Below the pieces are notes generated by a model. The model ran no database searches and was not told where the DNA came from. It saw only the letters and a list, made by a program, of their open reading frames with translations. DNA of 64,000 bases from Myxococcales bacterium (GTDB lineage: Bacteria > Myxococcota_A > Polyangia > Polyangiales > JAFGIB01): assembly GCA_029880325.1 (NCBI GenBank), contig JAOUOP010000047.1, forward strand, positions 1-64,000. The letters are read 5' to 3'. A program made the position numbers and the translations under genes. Positions 25,765-34,898 of this stretch are shown one piece after another; the first letter of the stretch is position 1, and each line of letters opens with the position of its first letter.

Positions 25765-26370
25765 CGGTAGGGCGTCGATGCAGCTCTGGTCGTCCCAGTT
25801 GGGGCCGCACACCAGGCAGTCGATGACATTGGCGTAGGCCTCGTCGGGTGGCTCGCAGGGGCCCAGTTCGCGTCCGTACCAGGCGTCCTTGGAACTCAAG
25901 CCGCAGAAGGCAGGGGCGTCGGCGTAGCGCTTGACACTGACCAGGCTGCCGTCGTCGGCGTCGAAGTAGTGGACGGTGCCGCCGTAGGGGTAGTTCCAAA
26001 GCTGCAGCGTCAGAAAGCTCTCGCCGGCTTCGCTGGTGCAGCTGGCGGCGACCAGGGAGCCGCAGCGCGCGCTCTGGGCCCGTGTCTCGAGCCGTGCATA
26101 CCACTCACTGGCGCTGTCGCGGCAGCGGTCGCGGCGGGCGTCGCAGTAGTCGGCGAGGGAGCCGAGCAGGCAGCGCGCGATGGGCTCTTCGACCTCGGAG
26201 GCGCCAGCGTCGGATGCGGCGGCCGCGGCGGCGTCCATGGGCGCGCCAGCGTCGGCGACCTCGTGCGCCGTGGCCTGGCAGCCGCCGATCAGGATCCATA
26301 GCCCGAGCCAGGCCCCCGAGGAGGCCCGCGCCGCGAGCCAGGGTGGTAGCTGCCATGGGCTGGGGTCCAC
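25753..26370 (-). CDS. Cys-containing lipoprotein of unknown function
   Basis: A 205-residue product. The hydrophobic segment WLGLWILIGGCQA ends in a lipobox (IGGC), so it is probably a lipoprotein. An Ala/Asp-rich linker leads to a compact domain with ten Cys residues (CLLGSLADYCDARRDRC..., CGSLVAASC, FCGL, PCEPP, CLVCGP, SC). Regular Cys spacing suggests disulfides. No known family is recognised. It converges on the hydrolase remnant. Confidence 0.65.
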   Translation of the reverse strand: MDPSPWQLPPWLAARASSGAWLGLWILIGGCQATAHEVADAGAPMDAAAAAASDAGASEVEEPIARCLLGSLADYCDARRDRCRDSASEWYARLETRAQSARCGSLVAASCTSEAGESFLTLQLWNYPYGGTVHYFDADDGSLVSVKRYADAPAFCGLSSKDAWYGRELGPCEPPDEAYANVIDCLVCGPNWDDQSCIDALPLSR

Positions 26371-26447
26371 GACCCTTGAGGTAGCAGCTGGTGTGCCATC
26401 GCGCCAAGGCCCCAGGGCCGGGAAATCCGCCGCTCTAGTTTTGAGCC

Positions 26448-26887
26448 ATGGCCTCCCGCGCCCTCGTCGACGTCTCCGCCTACCGTGACTACCGCTCGTT
26501 TCTGGCCGACCACTACGCCCGGCGCAGCGCCCACAAGGGCGGCTGCTCCTACGCGGAGTTCGCGCGCCGGCTGGGGCTGCGCTCGCCCCACTATCTGAAG
26601 CTGGTGATGGACGGGGCGCGCAACCGGAAGCCCGACTCGCGCTGCGCTTCGGGCAGACCTGCGGCCTCGCTGGCGGGGCTCTCGACTACTTTTGCACGCT
26701 GGTAGCGTTCAACCAGGCCAAGACCGCGCGCGAGCGTGAGCTGCATTACACCAGACTGCAGAGCTTCCGGCGCTTCCGCGTGGCCCACCGCCTCGACGGC
26801 GCCCAGAGTGCCTACCACTGCCCGTGGTTTATCCCCGTCATCTACGAGTTATGCGCCCGCGCGGACTTCGATGAGGACCCGAGCTGA
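26448..26887 (+). pseudogene. Frameshifted, truncated TIGR02147-family gene
   Basis: The first frame reads VSAYRDYRSFLADHYARRSAHKG, then FARRLGLRSPHYLKLVMDGARN. This is the N-terminus of the TIGR02147 family of regulators found in Myxococcota and Fibrobacteres. At about 26640 the match jumps frame: LALRFGQTCGLAGGALDYF, then LVAFNQAKTARERELHY and further to FIPVIYELCARADFDEDPS and a stop at 26885-26887. One base appears lost near TCGCGCTG. The family is normally nearly twice as long, so the gene is also cut short at the 3' end. Confidence 0.7.
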
Positions 26888-26957
26888 GGCGCCCCGGCGA
26901 GCGATTTCGGATTTCCCGCGAACCGATTGGTCGCTGGTGTCTGAGGTTTCCGGGGCC

Positions 26958-29900
26958 TCAGAACTCCTGGATCAGCTTGGCGTAGAACATGCGGCCGCGC
27001 GGGTCGTGGGTGCCGATGAAGCCGTTCATGGTCTCGACCCCAGGCGGGTCCTGGTCGAGCATGTTGTAGACGCCGATGCGGAAGGTGGTGGCCTTGCCGA
27101 TCTCGTCGTCGAGGCGGTAGCTGTACTGGGCGTCCATCACGAAGAAGCCGTCGATGTCCGGGAACTCGCCGTCGTCGGTGATGTTGACGGTGTCGTCGTC
27201 CTTCATGCCGCTGATGTAGCGCGGGATCAGGCTCAGGCCGTGGCCCTTGAAGCCCCAGGTGATGGGGAAGTTGACGCGCCACTTGGGTAGCGGCGGCGGT
27301 GCGAAGGTGGAGTTGTTGCGCAGGCCCGAGACCTCGCAGCGCTCGTCGTCGCAGTCGATTTCGCCGGTGTCGCGGGCGTCCGGGGCGGTGGCTTCGAGCG
27401 GCACGTAATAGGCCATGGTGTAGGTGCCGCTGGTGCTGAGCGTAAGCCGGCCCCAGTCGTCGGCGCTGCCACCGAAGCTCTCGCCGCTGAGGATCACCGC
27501 CAGGTCGAAGTCGAGGCCGTAGGTGACCACGCCGTCGAGGTTGATGTTGGTGGTGAAGATGCGGGTGATGTTGCCGGCGGCGTCGCGTTGGACCTTGGTG
27601 GGGTCGCGCATGGCCTCGTCCATTGCCCTCTGTACCGTCGCCGACTCGGTGGTGATGCGATCCTTGTAGTCGTAGTGCCAGAAGTCACCGCTGATGGCGA
27701 TTTCGTCGATGGGCAGCCAGGTCAAGCCGGCGCTGAGGATGAACGCGGTCTCGGGTCCGACGTCGGGGTTGCCGGAGACCTCGTTGGGCACGGTCTCGGG
27801 CAGCGGCGAGCCGGGGGCCGCGATGCTGGTCGGGGTGACGACGGTGCCGGGAAAGCTCTGGTAGAGCGAGGGGGCGCGGAAGGCGGTGGCGAAGTGACCG
27901 CGCAGGGTCAGCTTGCGCAGGGCTTCGGGAACGCTGTCGCGACCGGCCAGCGAGGCGGGCACCAGCGTCAGGCCGATGGTGGGGTTGGCGCTGAGGTCGT
28001 CGGTGTCGTCGTAGGTCTCGATGCGGCCGGCGGTCTGCACCTCGAGTCCGTCGAGCAGGGGCCACAGACACTCGAGGTAGGCGGCGTAGACGTTGCGCTC
28101 GGCGATGGCGTCGCTGTTGCCCAAAAGGACGGCGTAGTTCTCCTGGGCCGCGTCGTTGTCGTTTTCCGAGGCCCGGCTCTCGAGGCGGTACTGGCCGCCA
28201 AAGGCGAAGGCGAAGTCGCCGCCGGGCAGCTCGAAGAGCGAGCCGGTGAGGCCGGCGTTGGCGGTGTGCATCGCCTGGTCGGTTTGGGTGACGAAGCCGC
28301 CCTCGATGCGGTCGAGCACGGCTTCGGAGTTGGGCGTGCCGCTGCCGAAGGGGTTGTAGCAGCCGCTCAGATCGGTGGGATCGGAGCAGCTGTTGAGGGC
28401 TTCTTGCAGTTCGGCGCTCAGGCTGTCGTTGATCAGGCCGCGGTAACGGCTCTGGCCCCAGGTGCCGTAGAGTTCCCACTCCCAGTCCTCGGCGAGCGTA
28501 TTGGCCGCGGCGTCCTCGAAGTCGCCGTGGATGCCGACCGCCAGGCGCAGGGTGTCGTCGGCCATCATGTTGCGCTTGGGGCCGTGCTCGGCGCCACGGA
28601 TGCGGCCGAGGAAGGTCACGTCCTGGCCGTAGGGGTTGTCGATGTGGTCGGCCGGGATGGTCGGCACCGTCAGCAGTGGAAAGGAGGGCGAGGTGACGGC
28701 GTGACCGCGGGTGCGGGCGACGTTGAGTTCGGCGAAGAGGGAGGTGTGCTGGGTGACGTCGAACTCGGCCGAGGCGAAGGCCGTCATGCGCTCGTTGGCG
28801 CCGACCAGGGACTGGAAGGGCTGGATGTCGAACTGGCAGATGGTGCCCGTGCCGGCGCTGGAGGGCATGACCATGGAGCCCTGGACGCTGTCGCAGGTGG
28901 GGTCGGCCATGGGCGAGATGCCTACGATGTAGGAACCGGGCTGGCCGAAGCTGCTGTAGTCCTGGTTGCCGCTGGGGCCGCGCGTGAAGTCGGGCCGCTC
29001 GTCGGCGCGCAGCTCGCTGATGCGCTGGTACTCGAGGGCGGCGTTGACGCGGCTACGCTCGCTGGCGGCGCCCATGGCCACGCTGGCGGTGTACCAGTCG
29101 TGGTCGAATTCCTCGGTGGCCTGGTAGTCGACCTCGGCGCGCAGGCCGTCCCAATCTTGGCGCGTGATCACGTTGACCACGCCGGCGATGGCGTCGGTGC
29201 CGTAAATGGAGGAGGCGCCGCCCTTGAGGATCTCGATCCGTTCGACGATCGACATCGGGATGGTGCCGATGTCCACAAACTGGGAGGTAATGCCGCCGCC
29301 GCTGGTGGCGACGCGGCGGCCATTGATCAGCACCAGGGTGGCGCTGCCGCCCAGGCCGCGCAGGTTGACGCCGATGGTGCCGGCGCCGGCGAAGTCGCCG
29401 CGGAAGCCCGAGCCCTGTCCGACGGTTAGGTACTGCACCACGTCGGCCAGGTTGGTGGCGCCGCTGTACTCCAGCTGCTCGCGGCTGATGACGGCCACCG
29501 GCGCCGACGAAGCGAAGTTGGTGCGCTTGATGCGCGAGCCGGTGACTACGATTTCTTCGATCGGCTCGCCCTCGGCGGGCGCGTCTTCCACGGTTTCGAC
29601 GGGCTCGCTTTCGACCGCGGGTGGCTCCAGCACGACCTGGGGCGCTTCGGCGGGCGCTGCGGCGTCGCTCGCATCCGGGGTCGGTGCCTCGGCTGCGGGC
29701 GGCTCGGCGGCCGCTGCGGGTGCTCCGCCGCTGGGTGTTTCGACGGCGGGCGACTCGGTGGGCGGCGCGGCGTCGCTCGCATCCGGTGCCTCGGCTGGTG
29801 TTTCGGCTGCCGGTGGTTGTGCCGGGGGAGGCTCGGTGGGAGGCGTCGCTTCGGCCGGCGGCGTCGCTTCGGTCGGCGGCGGCTCGGGCTCCTGGGCCCA

Positions 29901-29966
29901 GCCCGGCGTTGCCAATAGGCACAGCGTGAGCGCGGTGGTCAGCCCGAGCTTTCCGAGGTCCGTCAT
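26958..29966 (-). CDS. TonB-dependent outer-membrane receptor
   Basis: A protein of about 1002 residues. Signal peptide: MTDLGKLGLTTALTLCLLATPGWA. An unusual 120-residue Pro/Ala/Glu-rich segment follows, with repeated TPPAEA, TPPTEP and PDASDAA. Next come a TonB-box-like EEIVVTGSRI and a plug domain (VAVISREQLEYSGATNLADVVQYL...VNLRGLGGSATLVLINGRRV...GASSIYGTDAIAGVVNVITR). The C-terminal barrel ends FYAKLIQEF with terminal Phe. It resembles the large receptors annotated for oligosaccharide or peptide uptake; the ligand is unknown. ATG 29966 is chosen for the signal peptide. No exbBD/tonB genes are visible here. Confidence 0.93.
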   Translation of the reverse strand: MTDLGKLGLTTALTLCLLATPGWAQEPEPPPTEATPPAEATPPTEPPPAQPPAAETPAEAPDASDAAPPTESPAVETPSGGAPAAAAEPPAAEAPTPDASDAAAPAEAPQVVLEPPAVESEPVETVEDAPAEGEPIEEIVVTGSRIKRTNFASSAPVAVISREQLEYSGATNLADVVQYLTVGQGSGFRGDFAGAGTIGVNLRGLGGSATLVLINGRRVATSGGGITSQFVDIGTIPMSIVERIEILKGGASSIYGTDAIAGVVNVITRQDWDGLRAEVDYQATEEFDHDWYTASVAMGAASERSRVNAALEYQRISELRADERPDFTRGPSGNQDYSSFGQPGSYIVGISPMADPTCDSVQGSMVMPSSAGTGTICQFDIQPFQSLVGANERMTAFASAEFDVTQHTSLFAELNVARTRGHAVTSPSFPLLTVPTIPADHIDNPYGQDVTFLGRIRGAEHGPKRNMMADDTLRLAVGIHGDFEDAAANTLAEDWEWELYGTWGQSRYRGLINDSLSAELQEALNSCSDPTDLSGCYNPFGSGTPNSEAVLDRIEGGFVTQTDQAMHTANAGLTGSLFELPGGDFAFAFGGQYRLESRASENDNDAAQENYAVLLGNSDAIAERNVYAAYLECLWPLLDGLEVQTAGRIETYDDTDDLSANPTIGLTLVPASLAGRDSVPEALRKLTLRGHFATAFRAPSLYQSFPGTVVTPTSIAAPGSPLPETVPNEVSGNPDVGPETAFILSAGLTWLPIDEIAISGDFWHYDYKDRITTESATVQRAMDEAMRDPTKVQRDAAGNITRIFTTNINLDGVVTYGLDFDLAVILSGESFGGSADDWGRLTLSTSGTYTMAYYVPLEATAPDARDTGEIDCDDERCEVSGLRNNSTFAPPPLPKWRVNFPITWGFKGHGLSLIPRYISGMKDDDTVNITDDGEFPDIDGFFVMDAQYSYRLDDEIGKATTFRIGVYNMLDQDPPGVETMNGFIGTHDPRGRMFYAKLIQEF

Positions 29967-30256
29967 CGGCCACTCCGTTCCCGATGGCAGTGCCCTCGGC
30001 GGGGAAGATCCCCACCTTCCCGCCATTCGTTGCGCTGGACGCTAGGCCGAAGCGCGATTTGAAAGCAACCCCTTTACCGTGACCCGGTGGATAACGAAGA
30101 TTCCTTTTTTTCCAGCAGTCCGAGGCTGGCGACTACAGGTGAAAGTGCCCAATGGGTAGTTTTCCCCTCACGGGGAGTTGGCCCGTTCCGCTATAGGAAG
30201 GAGTGACCCAGCGGACAAGTGCGGCGGTTGTCAGCCGTCGCCGCGATGGCAGTTGG

Positions 30257-30808
30257 ATGCGCGACGACGACGACACAGCCCCCAGCCTCGAGCGGCAGTT
30301 GGCGCGGCTGCGAGTCGAGCGCGATGAGCTGCTGGCCGAGAACGCCAGCCTGCGCGGTCAACTGATGGTGGAGCGCGCCAGCGCCTCGCATGCGCCCTGG
30401 CAGCCTCCCCTCGATTCCCGGCCTGTCGAGAACCCGAATCGGGGTTCCGGTCGGCTGGTCGGGGGTTTTTGGTGGAATCAGGCGGCGGGTCTTCTGGACT
30501 GCTCCGACGGGCTGCGGCGCCTGCTGGGGCTGGAGCCGCATCTGATGATCTCGGGAGCCACCGCCCTGTCGATGATCGTACCCGAGGACCGCGAAACCAC
30601 ACGGGCCGCGGTCGCGCGCCTGCGTTCGGGACAGGAGCGGGAGCGCCTGGAGCTGACGGCGATCGCGAGCGACGGCCGCAGTCATCGCCTGGAGCTTCGG
30701 GTCGCCGCCATCCGCGACGACGACGGAACCTTCAGGGCGCTGGCGGGCGTGTGCAGTCACGCGCGCCGTTACGGCGGAGTGGACGGTGCCGGCAGCGACG
30801 CGGCCTGA
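30257..30808 (+). CDS. PAS-domain protein with N-terminal coiled coil
   Basis: About 183 residues from ATG 30257. A GTG at 30203 in frame is the alternative, but it overlaps the AGGAAGGAG at 30196-30204 and would be too close to use it. The N-terminal heptad-like stretch SLERQLARLRVERDELLAENASLRGQL predicts a coiled coil. A PAS fold follows (WWNQAAGLLDCSDGLRRLLGLE, then IVPEDRETTRAAVARL, then LELRVAAIRDDDGTFRALAGVC). It has no kinase or other output domain, so it is probably a sensor or scaffold that acts by dimerisation. It is divergent from the TonB receptor. Confidence 0.7.
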   Translation: MRDDDDTAPSLERQLARLRVERDELLAENASLRGQLMVERASASHAPWQPPLDSRPVENPNRGSGRLVGGFWWNQAAGLLDCSDGLRRLLGLEPHLMISGATALSMIVPEDRETTRAAVARLRSGQERERLELTAIASDGRSHRLELRVAAIRDDDGTFRALAGVCSHARRYGGVDGAGSDAA

Positions 30809-31099
30809 GGGCCGAGGCCGGTGTACAGTCCGGTCGGCGCTCGATACGGGTGTGCTTGCCTTCGGCAAGTCCGCCAACGTCGGTCTTTCGGGGTGGGCAA
30901 GCGAATGACCAGATTTAGTTGATCGTTGCCGCGACCGTGGAAACCGAAGCGATCGCGGCCGAGCAAGCCGACGTAGATGTCCTGGAGGTCGTGTCGCTAT
31001 CGCCGTCGACCCGCCGCCCGCCAGCGCCGTGATGCCCCATCACTCGATGGCTCACACTCTTTGCCAGCTTGCGCGGCAGGTGCAGGTCGCGACCCGGGC
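30809..31099. other. Gap between PAS gene and kinase gene
   Basis: These 291 bases lie between the converging PAS and kinase genes. On the minus strand around 30880-30980 one frame has natural-looking codon use (DIYVGLLGRDRFGFHGRG). It lacks a start and is short, so I see only a possible relic. No terminator with a T tract is visible. Confidence 0.3.
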
Positions 31100-34000
31100 T
31101 CACCGCGGTGGGCGCGGGCGGCGGCTGCGGGGGCCGGCCCGTTGGGTGCGGTCGCGGCGGGGTTCTTCGACTTCGCCGGGCACGCGCAGGTCCTGGCCGC
31201 GTGCCCGTCGCATCAGGTCGCGCTGGCGGTCGCGTAGCACCGGGCTCGGCACCTGCCGCGTGATGTCGTCGAGTATGGCGGCGTAGCGCGCGAAGCGTAC
31301 TCCGTCGTCGGCTTCGAGCGCCGCGAGCGCGGCGCGGCGCAGGGTTTCGGCGCTTTGCAGCGGCGCCAGCTCTGCCCGCTGGGTGTCGGCCACGGCGCGC
31401 TCGACCAGCTTCAGCCCCCGCTCGTGGTCGTCGAGCATGGTGCGGCACAGGCCTTCGAGGGCCACAAGGCGCGTGTGTTGACGCACGTCGAGCTCGGCCG
31501 CTTCGCTCATCGCCACCGCGTCTTCGATTTCCGGGAGCGTGTGCTCGGGGCCGTCGAGCTCGAGCGCAACCGCCAGGTAATCGTCGATGGCGATGCCCCA
31601 GATCATGTCCCGGTCGGGTTCGCTGACCGCCAGGCAGCGCTCCAGGTGCAGCCGCCCGGCCTCCGGGTCGCCCGAAAGTACGTGGTAGATGCCCTCGCAG
31701 TCGTCGCGTAGGGCGGCGTAGCCGGGGAAACGCTGGGAGAGGTCGCGCAGCAGCTCGAGCGAGCGCCGCACCAGCGTCAGGTCGCCCAGCAGCACCGCGA
31801 AGCGCATCTCGACCACGGCCTCGCTGCCCACCAGGGTGCGCGCTCCGCCGCCTTGCAACGCCATGGCGTCGATCTCGGCGGCGCAGCGCCCGGCCTGCCT
31901 CAGGTCGGCCCGGCCCAGGGCCGAAAGCCGGCGCAGTTGGGCGGCGTTGACCCGGAAGAGCGGGTCCCGCTCGAGTTCGTCGGCCCAGCGCTGCACGCGC
32001 GGCTCGGTGCGCGAGAGCGAGCTGAGTGCCATGGCATAGAGCAGGGCCCGCTCGAGGGAACCCGTGGCGCTGTCGGATAGCCCCATGCGGCCGGCGCGGA
32101 TCTCCATCAGTGTCGGCCATAGTTTGGTCTCGGCCCGCTCGTTGCGCCCGGCGGCCAGGTCTGCGGTGCACTCGGCGATGCGGCCGATCAGCGCCATCGC
32201 GGGGATCAGCGGCTCGAGCTTTTCGATCAGCGCACGCAGCCTCCCGATGCGCGCGCTGTCGGTGAGGGCGGCGGCCGGGCCGATGGCGTAGAGCACGTAG
32301 CGACCCAGCTGCTCGAGCGACTTCGCCGGCGCAAGGCCGCGGCGCTCGGGCGGCGTCTGGTCGTAGCGCGCCTGGGCCCACTCCAGGCACTGACCCAGGC
32401 GCTCCATGGCCGATAACTGGCTGTCATATTCGTCCCAGCGGCTGAGGCCGCTGTCTTCGAGGAAACTGCGCTCGAGTTCGAGGCCGTGGCGCTCGGCCAA
32501 CTCCGGGTCAATGTAGAGGGCGATGCCCACCAGGTACAGTCTGAGCGCGGTGGCCTCGCGCGGCGGCCGGGAAAGCCGCAAGCAGGCGTCGAGCGCTTGC
32601 TCGACCACGTGGCTGACGATGGGCAGCAGCTCCGCCTCCACCACCACGGCCTGGTCTTCGAGCGCGTAGATGTGGTCGAGCACGGTCTTGACGGCCTGGT
32701 CTTCGAGCCCGGCCAGGAGCAGTTGCTCGGCCTGGCGCAGGGGGTGGGCACGGCGTTCGGAAAGCCGCTGGGCGATGTGGGTGTGGATTTCGCGGCGGCG
32801 TGCCGGCGCCATGGCGCGCCCGAGGCAGCGCGCCAGGTGCGGGTGCACGAAGGCGTGTCCGGCGCGGCTGCCCTGGAGCACGGTGGCGCCCAGCAGCTGG
32901 GAGAGTGCCCGATGCACGCGCTGGGCGGGCCAGCTCGGATGCAGCGCCTGTAGCTCGCCGGCGCTGCTGGCCTCGGGCCACAGGGCCAGGGCCTCGGCCA
33001 GCTGCCGGGGGTCGGCCTCCAGTTTCGCGAGGCGCGCCTCCAGCTCGGCCTCCAGGCTGCGCGGCAGGGCGTCGGCTGTGACCTGGGGCGGGATTTCGTA
33101 GCGACCGTCGCTGGCGCCGATCACGCCGCGCTCGAGCAGTTGCTGCAGGATGTGCATGGCGGTGCCGGGATTGCCCATGGAGGCCCGGTGCAGGGTGGTG
33201 GCCAGGGCGGCGGCATTGGGGCTTTGCCCGAAGAGCGACCCGATCAGCGAAAGCAGGTCCCGTTCGTTCAGCGGAGGCAGGTCGATGCGGCGGCAATGGT
33301 CCTCGAGCGCGCCGAAGCCCGGCGGCGGTCGTTCGGGGGCGCGGGAGGGTGCGCTGCAGATGAAGAAGATGCGGCGGGTGCCTGTGATGCGGCTGAGCAG
33401 GGCCAGGACCGCCAGCGACGGCTCGTCGCATCGCTCCACGTCGTCGACCACCAGCATCAGCGGGCGCGATTCCGACAGCTCCAGGAAGAAGTGGTGCAGG
33501 GCCGAGAGCGCCCGCGGTCGCTCCTGCTCGGCATCGGCGGCAGGTCCCGGGGCGTCGACGCCCAGGGCCGCGCCCAGTTCGGGCACCGCCGCCGACAGCG
33601 CCGGGGCGTCGGAGCCCGCGCTGGGCGGTAGCAGCCCCGGCGCCAGCATCAGCAGGTCGCGCACCAAGGCCCGTATCACGCCAAAATCGCCGCCCTGGCC
33701 CTGCCCCCCCTGGGCGCGCAGCACCGCCGCACCCAGAAGCCGGCCTTCGAGGGCGATGCGATCGAGCAGGTGCGAGCGCCCCATGCCGACGGCGGCGCGC
33801 ACCAGGATGCTGCTGCCCCAACCGCGCCTGAGCTGCAGCAACTCGCTTCGCAGCAGCGACAGCAGCGAGTCGCGCCCGCAGAGCGCCGGCAGTGGCAGCG
33901 GCGCCTGCCGCCGGGCGTCGCGGCTTTGGCCGTCGGCCTCGGCGTCGGGGTTCTGCGCAGGGCCCTCGATCTGGATCAAACGCGCTTCTACCTCGCCGGC

Positions 34001-34738
34001 GCTCAGCGGGCGCCGCGAGGGGCTGAGCGACAAAAGCCCCATGATCAGCCCGTCGAGGGCCGCCGGCACGCTGGGGTCGAAGTGGCTGGGTGCCACCGGC
34101 CGGCTGCGCCAGAGGTTGTGCAGCTGAGACAGCTCGCTGGCACCGTAGGCGTGACGACGCGTCAGCAGGAAGTAGCCGAGGGCGCCCAGGGCAAAGAGGT
34201 CGGCGCGGGCGTCGAGGGTGTCGCCGCCCAGGACCTCGGGGGCCATGTACGGGGGCGTGCCCACCGGCTCCGCTGCCGGCCCCATCGGGGCCAGCGTACC
34301 AAAGTCGATAAGCCGGTAGCGGCCGTGGGCGTCGCAGGCCACGTTGCCCAGCGACAGGTCCCGGTGCAGCAGGCGGCGGGCGTGCAGCGCCGACAGTGCC
34401 GAGGCCAGCTGCCGCAGGATCACAACGACCTCGGCCGGCGGTAGCGGAGCGCGCTCCGATAGCTCGGGGCCGTCCAAAAGCTCCATGGTGTAAAAAGGAG
34501 CGTCGCCGTCGAAGCCGTAGTCGTAAACGCGCACGATGTGCGGGTGGTCGATGTCGACCAGGCTGTAATAGGCGCGCTCGAAGATGGCCCGCTCGAACTC
34601 GCCGGCGCGTTCGGGGTCGAGGCGCTTGAGGGCCAGTTCGCGGCCGCTTTCGGTGTCCTGCACGCGCAGGACTCGGGCGGCGGCCTCCTCGCCGAGCAGC
34701 CCCAGGCTGCGGTAGCGCCCGGCGATCAGGGCGTCCAT
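31100..34738 (-). CDS. Ser/Thr protein kinase fused to AAA-type ATPase-like and TPR-like regions
   Basis: A protein of about 1212 residues. Kinase domain (1-260): the VAIK-equivalent Lys is in ELALKRLDP, the catalytic loop is LLHRDLSLGNV, then IDFGTLAP, MAPEV and DLFALGALGYFLL; it looks active. A PknK/AraC-type ATPase region follows, with Walker A position VRAAVGMGRSHLL and Walker B PLMLVVDDVERCDEPS. The P-loop Lys is Arg and its first Gly is Ala, so nucleotide binding may be weak. The C-terminal 600 residues are helical repeat-like. No DNA-binding domain is seen at the end. Such kinases link signals to regulation in myxobacteria. ATG 34738 starts directly before the kinase fold (MDALIAGRYRSLGLLGE). 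Confidence 0.9.
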   Translation of the reverse strand: MDALIAGRYRSLGLLGEEAAARVLRVQDTESGRELALKRLDPERAGEFERAIFERAYYSLVDIDHPHIVRVYDYGFDGDAPFYTMELLDGPELSERAPLPPAEVVVILRQLASALSALHARRLLHRDLSLGNVACDAHGRYRLIDFGTLAPMGPAAEPVGTPPYMAPEVLGGDTLDARADLFALGALGYFLLTRRHAYGASELSQLHNLWRSRPVAPSHFDPSVPAALDGLIMGLLSLSPSRRPLSAGEVEARLIQIEGPAQNPDAEADGQSRDARRQAPLPLPALCGRDSLLSLLRSELLQLRRGWGSSILVRAAVGMGRSHLLDRIALEGRLLGAAVLRAQGGQGQGGDFGVIRALVRDLLMLAPGLLPPSAGSDAPALSAAVPELGAALGVDAPGPAADAEQERPRALSALHHFFLELSESRPLMLVVDDVERCDEPSLAVLALLSRITGTRRIFFICSAPSRAPERPPPGFGALEDHCRRIDLPPLNERDLLSLIGSLFGQSPNAAALATTLHRASMGNPGTAMHILQQLLERGVIGASDGRYEIPPQVTADALPRSLEAELEARLAKLEADPRQLAEALALWPEASSAGELQALHPSWPAQRVHRALSQLLGATVLQGSRAGHAFVHPHLARCLGRAMAPARRREIHTHIAQRLSERRAHPLRQAEQLLLAGLEDQAVKTVLDHIYALEDQAVVVEAELLPIVSHVVEQALDACLRLSRPPREATALRLYLVGIALYIDPELAERHGLELERSFLEDSGLSRWDEYDSQLSAMERLGQCLEWAQARYDQTPPERRGLAPAKSLEQLGRYVLYAIGPAAALTDSARIGRLRALIEKLEPLIPAMALIGRIAECTADLAAGRNERAETKLWPTLMEIRAGRMGLSDSATGSLERALLYAMALSSLSRTEPRVQRWADELERDPLFRVNAAQLRRLSALGRADLRQAGRCAAEIDAMALQGGGARTLVGSEAVVEMRFAVLLGDLTLVRRSLELLRDLSQRFPGYAALRDDCEGIYHVLSGDPEAGRLHLERCLAVSEPDRDMIWGIAIDDYLAVALELDGPEHTLPEIEDAVAMSEAAELDVRQHTRLVALEGLCRTMLDDHERGLKLVERAVADTQRAELAPLQSAETLRRAALAALEADDGVRFARYAAILDDITRQVPSPVLRDRQRDLMRRARGQDLRVPGEVEEPRRDRTQRAGPRSRRPRPPR

Positions 34739-34898
34739 GGCCTTGACTCTTCGATGATACGTGGTCGAACGGCGGCCGGGAGGTGCCGCGCGCTGTGGTG
34801 ATCGCGATCCATGACCCTGTTCCAGGGTAGCCGTTTGCGGCGCTGGCCACAAAGCCGACTGAGCCGTAGCGCGTTTGACACTGGACCCCTTTTGGCCC

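Noticed and set aside
27588..29429. 613-codon plus-strand open frame opposite the TonB receptor
   Set aside because: It is Gly/Val-rich antisense sequence of a well-supported receptor gene with high GC3; no domain.
30080..30095. GGTGGATAA as DnaA box near the TonB receptor promoter
   Set aside because: Single isolated near-match without AT-rich DNA or neighbours; expected by chance.
32508..34850. Long minus-strand frame overlapping the kinase in another frame
   Set aside because: Arg/Ala/Pro-rich shadow of the kinase gene; the true frame carries all kinase motifs.
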